Assembly (NCBI GenBank): GCA_023391285.1
Contig: JAEWBF010000122.1
Coordinates: 1 to 20,783, forward strand
Direction of reading: 5' to 3'
Source of the DNA: Verrucomicrobiota bacterium
GTDB lineage: Bacteria; Verrucomicrobiota; Verrucomicrobiia; Opitutales; Opitutaceae
Length of the DNA stretch: 20,783 nt
Within the stretch, counting starts at the first letter, position 1. Each line of letters begins with the position of its first letter. The notes below the pieces were generated by a model that was given only the letters and a program-made list of their open reading frames with translations, was not told the origin of the DNA and made no database searches. Shown one piece after another: positions 6,477 through 14,577 of the stretch. The translations under genes were made by a program, and so were the position numbers.

Positions 6477-8600
6477 ATGCCTGCCACGACCGATCTCTCT
6501 CCCGCCGCTCACGACCCGCTGGCCGACGCGAAGGCGCGTTGGCGCGCGAACGTGGAGGCCGAACTCAAAGGCGTCCCTTTCGAAAAGAAACTGGTGACGC
6601 GCACCTTCGAAGGAATCGCGCTGCAGCCGCTCTACACGCGCGCCGATCTGACGAATCGGCGTGAGATGGATCGCGAACCGGGAGCGGCGCCGTTTCTGCG
6701 TGGCGTGCGGCCGCTCGGTTACAAGTCGAGGCGCTGGGACGTCGCGCAGAAAGTGATGGCTTCGACTGCGGCGGAGTTCAACGCAGCCCTGCTCGCCGAT
6801 TTGATGAGCGGACAAAATTGCGTGGTGCTGACGCCGGATCGGGCGACGCAGCGCGGCGTGGATCCGGATGGAGCTGCGGACGATGAGGTGGGCGTCGGCG
6901 GGGTTTCGCTGGCGGACGTAAGCGACCTGACGAAAGCGTTGCAGGCGATCGATCTGGCGGCGGTGCCGGTGCACTTGAAGGCGGGCGCGGTTGCGACGCC
7001 GCTGGCGGCGCTGTATCTCGAAATGGCACGTGCCCGCGGCACGGGTTGGACGGCGCTGCGGGGAAGTCTGACGGCGGATCCCATCGGAACGTGGAGTGAA
7101 GCCGGGGAGTTGCCGACGTCGCTCGATGCGCAGTATGACGAACTTGCCGGCTGGACCGGCTGGGCTGAAACGTATCTGCCCGAGGTGCGCACGATTGGGA
7201 TCGATGCAGCGCAGTGGGGCAACGCAGGGGCGACGGCGACGCAGGAGCTGGCGATCGCGTTGGCGGTGTCAGCAGAGTATTTGCGGGAGCTAAAGCGGCG
7301 CGGCGTCGCTCCGAAAGTGGCGGCGGCGCGGATGGCGTTTGGCTTCGCGACGGGACCGCAGTTTTTCATGGAAGTGGCGAAGCTCCGTGCGTTCCGCCCG
7401 CTTTGGCTGCGGGTCGCGCAAGCGTTCGGGGTGGCGGCCGACGACGCGGCGCTGGCGACCGTGACGGCAGAGACGGGACGTTGGAACAAGACGCGGTTGG
7501 ATCCGCACGTGAACATGCTGCGGGTGACGACGGAAGCGCTGTCGGCGGTGCTGGGCGGGTGCGACGCATTGCACATCGCGCCGTTTGATGAAGTGTCGGG
7601 CGAAACAACGGAGTTCTCGCGTCGGATCGCGCGCAACGTGCACACGCTGCTCGCGGAAGAGTTTCATTTTGCGGACACGGCGGATCCGGCGGGCGGATCC
7701 TGGTATGTGGAGAAGCTGACGGATGAAGTCGCGCGAGCGGCTTGGGCGCAGTTCCAGGAGATCGAAAGTCGCGGCGGGATCGTCGCGACATTGGAATCCG
7801 AATACATCCAGCAGCTTGTCGCGAAAGCGGCGGCGGAGAAAGTCGACGCGGTGGCGAAGCGGCGGATCGGATTGGTCGGGACGAATTTGTTTCCGAATCT
7901 CAAAGAGACTCCGCTGGTCCCGAAATCCGGTGCCAAAGCGGAGTTGAGGGCAGCGCGAGCGACAGAAGTTTCGGCTCGGCGGAAGACGGTGATGGTGGCC
8001 GTGGATGCGAGAGACTGGGGCAAGCGTTTCGGAGAATTGCTTTCGGGGGCGCGCGCGGGTGCGACGGTGGGACAACTCGCCCGGCTAACGCTGGCGATGC
8101 GCGGGGCCGGCAGAGCGATTGCGAGGGTGAACCCGTTGCGCGTCGCAGCCGGGTTCGAAGCGTTGCGAGCGGCGACCGCGGCGTATGCGACGAAGAGCGG
8201 TGCGCGGCCGCGGGTGTTTCTCGCGAAAATGGGACCGACGTTGCAGCACAAGGCGCGCGCGGATTTTTCCGCCGGGTTCTTTGCGGTGGCGGGGTTCGAG
8301 GTGCTGGCAAAGCAGAGTTTCTCGACGCCCGAAATGGCGGTGGAGGCGGCGGCGAAGGCCGGCGCGCGAATTGTCGTGCTGTGTTCGACGGACGAAACTT
8401 ATCCGGAACTCCTGCCGGTGTTTGGCCGTGCGCTGCACACCGCGGTTCCGGACTCGATTCTGGTGCTGGCGGGGCTGCCGGCGGATGCGGCGACCACGGC
8501 GCAATTCCGTGAGTTCGGCGTCGACGAATTCATTCACATCCGTGCGAACGTGCAGGACGTTCTCACCAACCTTTTGAAGCAGATTGGAGTGCTCGCATGA
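6477..8600 (+). CDS. mutA: Methylmalonyl-CoA mutase small (beta) subunit
   Basis: This 707-residue protein is homologous to the catalytic subunit but shorter in key motifs, as in the heterodimeric enzyme of Propionibacterium. It has an N-terminal substrate-barrel-like domain (through about residue 500, including FGFATGPQFFMEVAKLRAFR and DPAGGSWYVE) and a C-terminal B12-fold remnant. In the C-terminal domain the DxHxxG cobalt-binding motif is lost: the corresponding stretch reads MGPTLQHKARADFSAGFF. In the family this subunit is structural and only MutB binds B12. The chosen ATG has no clear Shine-Dalgarno sequence. The gene ends in an ATGA overlap with mutB, so the subunits are translationally coupled. 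Confidence 0.95.
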   Translation: MPATTDLSPAAHDPLADAKARWRANVEAELKGVPFEKKLVTRTFEGIALQPLYTRADLTNRREMDREPGAAPFLRGVRPLGYKSRRWDVAQKVMASTAAEFNAALLADLMSGQNCVVLTPDRATQRGVDPDGAADDEVGVGGVSLADVSDLTKALQAIDLAAVPVHLKAGAVATPLAALYLEMARARGTGWTALRGSLTADPIGTWSEAGELPTSLDAQYDELAGWTGWAETYLPEVRTIGIDAAQWGNAGATATQELAIALAVSAEYLRELKRRGVAPKVAAARMAFGFATGPQFFMEVAKLRAFRPLWLRVAQAFGVAADDAALATVTAETGRWNKTRLDPHVNMLRVTTEALSAVLGGCDALHIAPFDEVSGETTEFSRRIARNVHTLLAEEFHFADTADPAGGSWYVEKLTDEVARAAWAQFQEIESRGGIVATLESEYIQQLVAKAAAEKVDAVAKRRIGLVGTNLFPNLKETPLVPKSGAKAELRAARATEVSARRKTVMVAVDARDWGKRFGELLSGARAGATVGQLARLTLAMRGAGRAIARVNPLRVAAGFEALRAATAAYATKSGARPRVFLAKMGPTLQHKARADFSAGFFAVAGFEVLAKQSFSTPEMAVEAAAKAGARIVVLCSTDETYPELLPVFGRALHTAVPDSILVLAGLPADAATTAQFREFGVDEFIHIRANVQDVLTNLLKQIGVLA

Positions 8601-10756
8601 AAGACTCACCCGATTTCACCCAGCTCGCGTATGATGCGTTCACGTTTGACGACGCTGCAGGCGTCGCGACTGCTCACGCTCCGGCGGAGCAGACGTATGA
8701 GCAGATTCCGGTGAAGCCCGTCTTCACGGCGGCGGACCTACCCCCCGTGGAGGAACTCGACACGATGCCGGGGCTGGCGCCGTTTACGCGCGGACCCTAC
8801 GCGACGATGTATGTGCAGAAGCCGTGGACGGTGCGGCAGTATGCGGGGTTTTCGACGGCGGAGGAGTCGAACGCGTTTTATAAGCGAAATCTTGCGGCGG
8901 GTCAGGCGGGATTGTCGGTGGCGTTCGATCTCGCGACGCATCGCGGTTACGACAGCGATCACCCGCGCGTGGTGGGCGACGTCGGCAAGGCGGGTGTGGC
9001 GATCGACTCGATCATGGACATGCAGACCCTGTTCAAGGACATCCCGCTGAACAAAGTGTCGGTGTCGATGACGATGAACGGCGCGGTGCTGCCGGTGATG
9101 GCATTCTACATCTGCGCAGCGCTGGAGCAGGGCGCGAAGCTCGAGGAGCTTTCGGGGACGATTCAGAACGACATTCTGAAGGAGTTCATGGTGCGGAACA
9201 CCTACATTTATCCGCCGACTCCCTCGATGAAGATCATCGCGGACATCTTCGCCTACACGTCGAAGCACATGCCGAAGTTCAACTCGATCTCGATCTCCGG
9301 CTATCACATGCAGGAAGCGGGAGCGACGGCCGACCTCGAGCTGGCTTACACGTTGGCAGACGGGCTCGAGTATTTGCGGACGGGGGTGAAGGCGGGGTTG
9401 AACGTGGATGCGTTTGCGCCCCGGCTCTCGTTCTTTTGGGCGATTGGAAAGAACTTCTTCATGGAAGTCGCGAAGATGCGCGCGGCGCGGACGCTGTGGT
9501 CGGAGATTGTCGGGCAGTTCGATCCGAAGAATCCGAAATCGCGCGCGCTGCGCACGCATTCGCAGACCTCGGGCTGGTCGCTGACGGAGCAGGATCCCTT
9601 CAACAATGTCGCGCGCACGTGCCTCGAGGCGCTCGCGGCAGCGACGGGACACACGCAGTCGTTGCACACGAACGCGCTCGACGAGGCGATTGCGCTGCCG
9701 ACGGATTTCTCCGCGCGCATCGCCCGCAACACGCAGCTGCACCTGCAGCAGGAGACGGGCATCTGCAACGTCGTGGATCCGTGGGGCGGAGGTTACTATG
9801 TCGAGTATCTGACGCACGAGCTGATCACGAAGGCTCGCGAGCACCTGGCGGAAGTGGAGAAGCTGGGCGGAATGACGAAGGCGATCGAGGCGGGCATTCC
9901 GAAGCTCCGCATCGAGGAAGCGGCGGCGCGCCGTCAGGCGAAGATCGATTCCGGGAAGGAGACGATCGTGGGCTTGAACAAATACCGGCTCGAGAAGGAG
10001 GCGGCGCTGGACATCCTCGAGGTAGACAACACGGCGGTGCGTGAAGCGCAGATCAAGCGATTGAAAGAGCTGCGGGAAACGCGCGACGAAGGTAAGTGCC
10101 GCGCGGCGTTGAAGGCGCTGACGCACTCGGCGAAAACGGGCGAAGGCAATCTGCTGGAGCTGGCGGTATCCGCGGCGCAAGCACGCGCGACGCTCGGAGA
10201 AATCTCCGACGCGCTCGAGGTGGAGTTTGGCCGGTATCAGGCGCAGATCCGCTCGATCTCAGGGGTGTATCGGCAGGAATTTGGCGAGGACAAATCGATG
10301 CAGAGAATCAAAGAGAAGATTGCGCAGTTCGAGGTTCGCGAAGGCCGCCGGCCGCGCGTGCTGATCGCGAAGCTCGGACAGGATGGACACGATCGCGGGG
10401 CAAAAGTCGTGGCGACCGCGATGGCCGATCTGGGCTTCGACATCGACATCGGGCCGCTCTTCCAGACACCGGAGGAAGCAGCGCGGCAGGCGGTGGAGAA
10501 CGATGTGCATGCGGTGGCGATGAGCTCGCTCGCGGCGGGGCACAAGACGCTGCTGCCGCAGTTGCGCGATGCGTTGAAGGCACTTGGGCGCGAAGATATC
10601 GTGTTGATCTGCGGCGGCGTGATTCCGGCGCAGGACTACGACTTTCTGCTCGCGAACGGCGCGAGTGCGATCTTCGGGCCGGGCACGGTGATTCCGCAGT
10701 CGGCGGCGAAGATCTTGGATTTGCTGCTGGAAAGGTTGGATCCGCCCGGGGCGTGA
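8597..10756 (+). CDS. mutB: Methylmalonyl-CoA mutase large (alpha) catalytic subunit
   Basis: This 719-residue adenosylcobalamin-dependent mutase interconverts succinyl-CoA and (R)-methylmalonyl-CoA by radical carbon rearrangement. The substrate-binding TIM-barrel domain carries RQYAGF with Y82, DLATHRGYDSDHPRVVGD, and ISGYHMQEAGAT with Y236 and H237. These match Propionibacterium Y89, Y243 and H244. The C-terminal B12 domain has KLGQDGHDRGAKV, with H598 as the lower cobalt ligand in DxHxxG, followed by GPLFQTPEEA and a GG-containing tail (ICGGVIPAQDY). Length is normal for the family. It overlaps mutA by 4 bp and is followed 99 bp later by the MeaB-type chaperone gene. Confidence 0.97.
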   Translation: MKDSPDFTQLAYDAFTFDDAAGVATAHAPAEQTYEQIPVKPVFTAADLPPVEELDTMPGLAPFTRGPYATMYVQKPWTVRQYAGFSTAEESNAFYKRNLAAGQAGLSVAFDLATHRGYDSDHPRVVGDVGKAGVAIDSIMDMQTLFKDIPLNKVSVSMTMNGAVLPVMAFYICAALEQGAKLEELSGTIQNDILKEFMVRNTYIYPPTPSMKIIADIFAYTSKHMPKFNSISISGYHMQEAGATADLELAYTLADGLEYLRTGVKAGLNVDAFAPRLSFFWAIGKNFFMEVAKMRAARTLWSEIVGQFDPKNPKSRALRTHSQTSGWSLTEQDPFNNVARTCLEALAAATGHTQSLHTNALDEAIALPTDFSARIARNTQLHLQQETGICNVVDPWGGGYYVEYLTHELITKAREHLAEVEKLGGMTKAIEAGIPKLRIEEAAARRQAKIDSGKETIVGLNKYRLEKEAALDILEVDNTAVREAQIKRLKELRETRDEGKCRAALKALTHSAKTGEGNLLELAVSAAQARATLGEISDALEVEFGRYQAQIRSISGVYRQEFGEDKSMQRIKEKIAQFEVREGRRPRVLIAKLGQDGHDRGAKVVATAMADLGFDIDIGPLFQTPEEAARQAVENDVHAVAMSSLAAGHKTLLPQLRDALKALGREDIVLICGGVIPAQDYDFLLANGASAIFGPGTVIPQSAAKILDLLLERLDPPGA

Positions 10757-10815
10757 ACGGAGTGATTGGGTGAGGCGTTGTTCGGTGAGCTGCGGTCGTT
10801 GGTGATCGCGGCTCG

Positions 10816-10838
10816 GCGGGGAGCCTCGCCCTGCCTTA
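10816..10838. repeat. REP-like palindrome, copy 2, between mutB and meaB
   Basis: GGCGGGG-AG-CCTCGCC-type arms (one G.U-type mismatch in RNA) are followed by CTGCCTTAAT. The element resembles the copy at 8-26 in both the stem sequence and the trailing CCCT(A/G)CCTT. It lies in the 99-bp gap that separates mutB from meaB. It may be a degraded copy of the same short dispersed element. Confidence 0.4.
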
Positions 10839-10855
10839 ATGCGTCGAGCGCCACC

Positions 10856-11989
10856 ATGGAGAAGTCTAACACAACGTTACATGAAGGGTGTCCGCAGCCG
10901 CGGCCCGACTGGGTGCCGGAGGACGCGGGGCCGGCGTTTGCGACCTGGGTGTTGCAAGGTGCGAGGCCTGCGGGATTGGTGCCGCAGGGGAAGCCGCCGG
11001 TGCGGCGGAGGGTTTTATCGCTCGAGGAGTATGTGGCCGGCGTGCTCGGCGCCGATCCGACGGTGGTGGCGCGAGCGATCACGTTGGTGGAAAGCAACGC
11101 GCCGGCGCATCAGGAAATGGCGCAACGGATGTTGGAGAAGCTGCTACCGCACACCGGGAGCGCGAAGCGGGTTGGAATCACAGGAATTCCGGGGGCGGGG
11201 AAGAGCACGTTTATCGAGGCGTTTGGGTGCCACTTGATTTCGGAAGGGCATCGGGTGGCAGTGCTGGCGATCGATCCTTCGAGCAGCATTTCGGGCGGGA
11301 GTATTCTGGCGGACAAAATCCGGATGGAGAAACTGGGCCGGATGCCGGGCGCGTTTATTCGACCGTCGCCGTCGGGCGGATCGCTCGGTGGCGTCGCGCG
11401 GAAGACACGCGAGGCGATGCTCGTGTGCGAGGCGGCGGGATTCGATGTGATCATCGTCGAGACGGTGGGCGTGGGGCAGAACGAAGTATCCGTGCGTTCG
11501 ATGGTGGATTTTTTTCTCGTGCTGATGATTGCGGGGGCGGGCGACGAGATGCAGGGAATCAAGAAAGGTGTGATCGAGTTGGCGGATACGTTGGTGGTCA
11601 ACAAGGCCGATGGAGATAACGTCGCGCGGGCGACGGCGGCGCAGGCGGAGATGCGGCGAGTGCTGCATTATCTGCAGCGGGCAACGGTCGGCTGGAGCAC
11701 GCCGGCGTTGTTGGCGTCAGCGTTGACGGGTCGAGGAGTGGACGAGGTCTGGCGGGTGACGGAGGACTACTTCAAGACAGCGCAAGCGAGCGGGGAATTG
11801 GAGCGGAGGCGCCGGACGCAGGCGGTGGAGTGGATGCACGCGTTGATCGCGGAAAGTCTGCGGACGAAGTTCTATGCGTCCGCGGAAGTGAAGGCGCGTA
11901 TCGGAATCTTGGAGACGGCGGTCGCGAATGGGAGAAAACCGGCGATGGCGGCCGCGTTGGAAATCCTGAAGCTGGCGGGGTGGGAATGA
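10856..11989 (+). CDS. meaB: MeaB/ArgK-type G3E GTPase, methylmalonyl-CoA mutase chaperone
   Basis: This 377-residue SIMIBI-class GTPase contains Walker A GIPGAGKS (110-117), IDPSSSISGGSILADKIRM, the switch segment with RPSPSGGSLGGVARKT, Walker B-like VETVGVGQ (201-208) and the base-recognition motif NKAD (249-252). MeaB proteins load adenosylcobalamin onto the mutase and protect or reactivate it, and the gene follows mutAB as usual. The ATG at 10856 was preferred to an upstream TTG (10766), whose extension would translate the REP-like element. The N-terminus before the conserved ARAITLVES is about 70 residues, so the protein is some 45 residues longer than typical MeaB (about 330). That segment (PDWVPEDAGPAFATWVLQG) is unrecognised and might be a docking extension. 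Confidence 0.93.
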   Translation: MEKSNTTLHEGCPQPRPDWVPEDAGPAFATWVLQGARPAGLVPQGKPPVRRRVLSLEEYVAGVLGADPTVVARAITLVESNAPAHQEMAQRMLEKLLPHTGSAKRVGITGIPGAGKSTFIEAFGCHLISEGHRVAVLAIDPSSSISGGSILADKIRMEKLGRMPGAFIRPSPSGGSLGGVARKTREAMLVCEAAGFDVIIVETVGVGQNEVSVRSMVDFFLVLMIAGAGDEMQGIKKGVIELADTLVVNKADGDNVARATAAQAEMRRVLHYLQRATVGWSTPALLASALTGRGVDEVWRVTEDYFKTAQASGELERRRRTQAVEWMHALIAESLRTKFYASAEVKARIGILETAVANGRKPAMAAALEILKLAGWE

Positions 11990-12017
11990 AGGCGAAGGGT
12001 TGGACGGGCCGCGAGGG

Positions 12018-12042
12018 AAGTGTCATACATTATATGACACTT
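12018..12042. terminator. Perfect 10-bp inverted repeat between convergent genes
   Basis: AAGTGTCATA and TATGACACTT flank a 5-base CATTA centre, in the 124-bp gap between the ends of meaB (plus) and the propeller gene (minus). The AT-rich composition stands out in this high-GC region. It could serve both convergent transcripts as a weak hairpin terminator (TTTAAA follows on the plus strand). Alternatively, its TGTCATA-N5-TATGACA symmetry could be a binding site for a dimeric regulator. Position favours termination; the lack of a real U-tract weakens that. Confidence 0.45.
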
Positions 12043-12113
12043 TAAAGAGTGCGGGTTGGGAGCTGAGTGCGCGGGAGGAGCGGCATCCGCCAGCCGCGAG
12101 GGAGGATCGGAGC

Positions 12114-14441
12114 TTACTCGATTTTGAGGCGGCGGGCGGTGGTGTTGCCGATTTGGTCGTAGAGGATGACCTCGACGGAGGTGGCGTTGGTCGCGCGGGC
12201 GAGGGGGAGTTCGATCGCGAAGGTTTCTTCGCGACTGTCGCGGATGCCGTCGAGCGGCTGTTCGGTTTCGGCGCGCGTGTTGTTGTTCAGGATCGCTTCG
12301 ATGCCGTAGACGATTGAGAGCGCATCGCGGCCGCGGACGGTGAGGACGAGGCGGTCGGATCCGCGTTTGGCGGAGGCTTCGAGGATCTCTGGCGCGGTGC
12401 GGTCGATCAGCAGATCGTCCGTGTCGAAGGTGGTCGTGAGACGATCGGATTCGCGGCGCGGATCGGTTTCGGACACGACGAGGCGCGTGAAGTAGAGGCC
12501 ATCGGCGAAATGGGAGGTGTCGAATTGAACGTAGGGATCGGGAGAATTGAGGACCAGGTCGGTCCAGGTGTGGTCGCCGTCGCGGCGAACCGAAAACGTG
12601 GATACGAGATTGTCGTTGTCGGGATCGCTGACGGTCCAGAGCACGACCTGGGCGCCGGGTGTGGGGACGATCTGACTGCCGAGGAAGCTGGTCTTGAGTT
12701 TCGACTCATCCTCCTTCGGCGCGCCTTGGATGACCTGGCTGAGCGACACGACGGTTTGTGGCATGGGCTCGGGGGCGGGGATGACGCCGAAATTGGGAGA
12801 GAGCAGACGGAACTCCTGAAGTTGCGGGCGGCGGTTTTGCGGGAGGAAGTAGAGGTGAGCTTTGTCGAGTTGCGCGGTGGCGGGAGCGTCGGCGGGAAGA
12901 CGGACACGGAAGCGGACATGGCGGCCGCGACGATCGGCGGCGGACCAACCGCCGTCGTCGTGGTGGAGAGCGGCCCAGGAGCTCCAACCTTCGATTTCGT
13001 CGCTGCCGTTGCTCGTGCGGAAATCGATCGAGAGCTTCGATTCGGGAAGATCGCGGACGCGATGGAAACGGAGTGCGCCGAGTTGGGCGGGGACGCCGAG
13101 ATCGAGGCGGCGGGTTTCGGCTTCGCGGACGGATTTGCCGGTGAAGTCGAGCAGAGCGAGGCCGGGAGCGTTGTTGCGCAGGAGGAGAAAACGGCCGGGG
13201 GCGTTGGGAAATGCGGCGAACGCGTTGAGTTGGGAGGAGGCGCTGCCGGCGAAAGTGAGCGAGAGACGTTGAGCCGGATCGTAGCCGAGAACCTCGCCTT
13301 GTTCGCCGCCGGCGAGAAGAATCAGATCGTCGTGGCGGTTGGCGCGATAGAAAGCCGTGTTGTTGCGCGAGGCGACGGTTTCAGGGAAGCCATTGGGCGG
13401 AAACCAAACGAGGGTGCTGCGGCCGGTGAAGCGTTCATTGGGTGAAGTGAGCGCGGCGAGTGGATCGGGGAGGTCGCGGCCGGGGCGCGAAGGTGTGATG
13501 CGCGTTTCGCCGGCGGTGGACGAGAACGTTAGGGTGGCGTAGAAACCGCCATCGGCGGCGGGCAGGAAGTCGGTGACCTCGGCGTCGCGGTTTTCCTGAA
13601 GGATAATCGGTGTGTGCATCGGGCCGTCGGCGGCGGGCGCGAGGCTGGGGTCGAAAGCGTAGATGTTCCCCTTGGGGGCGGAACCGGCGACGACGCGACC
13701 GTCGGTGAGACGAGCGAGACGGCGGAGATTGCGATCGCGAACTTCGCCGAAGACCCGGATGCCGTAGCTGGCGAGCGTGGCGGAATCGGTGATTTTTTCG
13801 GGGAGAACGCCGGCGCGCTCGAAGGCGGAAAGATTGATCGAGTAGATGCGCGCGGGATTGCCGGTGGCGATCAGGACATCGCCTTGATTGGCGGGAAGGA
13901 GGATGTCGAAGATCGAGTCGACGGGGAGGGAGACGCGGGCGACCTGGAGGCCTTCGCGGATGAGAACGAGCGCGCCGCGCGGGGAGGTGCCGGCGAGAAT
14001 GGAGCCGTCGGGGAGGCGCGCGAGGGCGTAGAGATGAGGGTCGTCGAGCTTGATGAGCTCGCGCGCAGTGAAGGTGGATTTGGCGCTGTCGACGGTGAGT
14101 TCGAAAAGTTTGCCGTCGGGGCCGGAGCCGACGAGCCAGGTGTTTGGGTTGGCTCCGGGGGCGAGGGACCAGAGGAGGTCGGCGGGAGCGTCGCCGTTGA
14201 GATCGGTGAGGGTGGGGCCGGCGACGAGGCGGCCGTCGGAGCGGGCGGCGAGGCCTTTCAAGTTGCGGCTGGGGACGTCGCGGAAGAAGTCGATTTCAGT
14301 GCGGCGCGAAAGCGGGGCGGCGTGAAGCGCGGCGATGGACGTGAATGCGAGCGCGATGAAGGTGCCGCGGAGAGCGAGGGGACGGAGGAAAGGACGAGGG
14401 CGCACGGGGAGAAAAACGGGTGAGGAATGAGGGAAAGGCAA
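12114..14441 (-). CDS. Exported beta-propeller-like protein with C-terminal Ig/FN3-like region, function unknown
   Basis: This 775-residue protein has a long basic N-region, a hydrophobic segment (about 26-38) and a likely signal cleavage after LHAAP near residue 42. An internal GTG (14405) would give a more normal signal peptide and could be the true start. Residues 45-440 contain repeating blade-like units of the form DGxxxAGxxxxGxxxxxx, for example LPDGSILAGTSPRGALVLI, LTDGRVVAGSAPKGNIYAFD and DLILLAGGEQGEVLGYD, suggesting a beta-propeller. Residues 475-545 (GWSSWAALHHDDGGW...) look like a beta-sandwich. Residues 590-775 hold SDPDNDN and DRTAPEI motifs typical of Ig or FN3-like domains. 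It follows the S55-like gene by 136 bp on the same strand and may act with it outside the cytoplasm. No enzymatic motif was recognised. Confidence 0.85.
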   Translation of the reverse strand: MPFPHSSPVFLPVRPRPFLRPLALRGTFIALAFTSIAALHAAPLSRRTEIDFFRDVPSRNLKGLAARSDGRLVAGPTLTDLNGDAPADLLWSLAPGANPNTWLVGSGPDGKLFELTVDSAKSTFTARELIKLDDPHLYALARLPDGSILAGTSPRGALVLIREGLQVARVSLPVDSIFDILLPANQGDVLIATGNPARIYSINLSAFERAGVLPEKITDSATLASYGIRVFGEVRDRNLRRLARLTDGRVVAGSAPKGNIYAFDPSLAPAADGPMHTPIILQENRDAEVTDFLPAADGGFYATLTFSSTAGETRITPSRPGRDLPDPLAALTSPNERFTGRSTLVWFPPNGFPETVASRNNTAFYRANRHDDLILLAGGEQGEVLGYDPAQRLSLTFAGSASSQLNAFAAFPNAPGRFLLLRNNAPGLALLDFTGKSVREAETRRLDLGVPAQLGALRFHRVRDLPESKLSIDFRTSNGSDEIEGWSSWAALHHDDGGWSAADRRGRHVRFRVRLPADAPATAQLDKAHLYFLPQNRRPQLQEFRLLSPNFGVIPAPEPMPQTVVSLSQVIQGAPKEDESKLKTSFLGSQIVPTPGAQVVLWTVSDPDNDNLVSTFSVRRDGDHTWTDLVLNSPDPYVQFDTSHFADGLYFTRLVVSETDPRRESDRLTTTFDTDDLLIDRTAPEILEASAKRGSDRLVLTVRGRDALSIVYGIEAILNNNTRAETEQPLDGIRDSREETFAIELPLARATNATSVEVILYDQIGNTTARRLKIE

Positions 14442-14546
14442 GCGAGGCTCGGGCGCTGTGGAAGCCGAAGTTGGGGAACGGCGCGGCGAGCGCGTTACCG
14501 ACAGTGGGACGGAGCGGGCGCGGGGTGGCGCGGTTGGCGCGTCGAC

Positions 14547-14568
14547 GGCGGGGTCGGGAGACCCCGCC
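14547..14568. repeat. REP-like palindrome, copy 3, between the S55-like and propeller genes
   Basis: A perfect 9-bp stem, GGCGGGGTC / GACCCCGCC, closes a 4-base GGGA loop and is followed by CTACATCACTT on the plus strand. It starts 10 bp beyond the stop codon of the S55-like gene (14578) and so lies in its 3' region. The stem and the trailing CCCTAC match the copy at 8-26. A role as transcript 3'-end stabiliser is possible. Confidence 0.55.
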
Positions 14569-14577
14569 CTACATCAC

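Noticed and set aside
8738..10180. 480-codon minus-strand open frame inside mutB
   Set aside because: It is Arg/His/Leu-rich shadow coding opposite a clearly conserved mutase subunit.
10766..10855. TTG-initiated N-terminal extension of meaB
   Set aside because: It uses a rare start codon and translates the REP-like element. The ATG at 10856 is more plausible.
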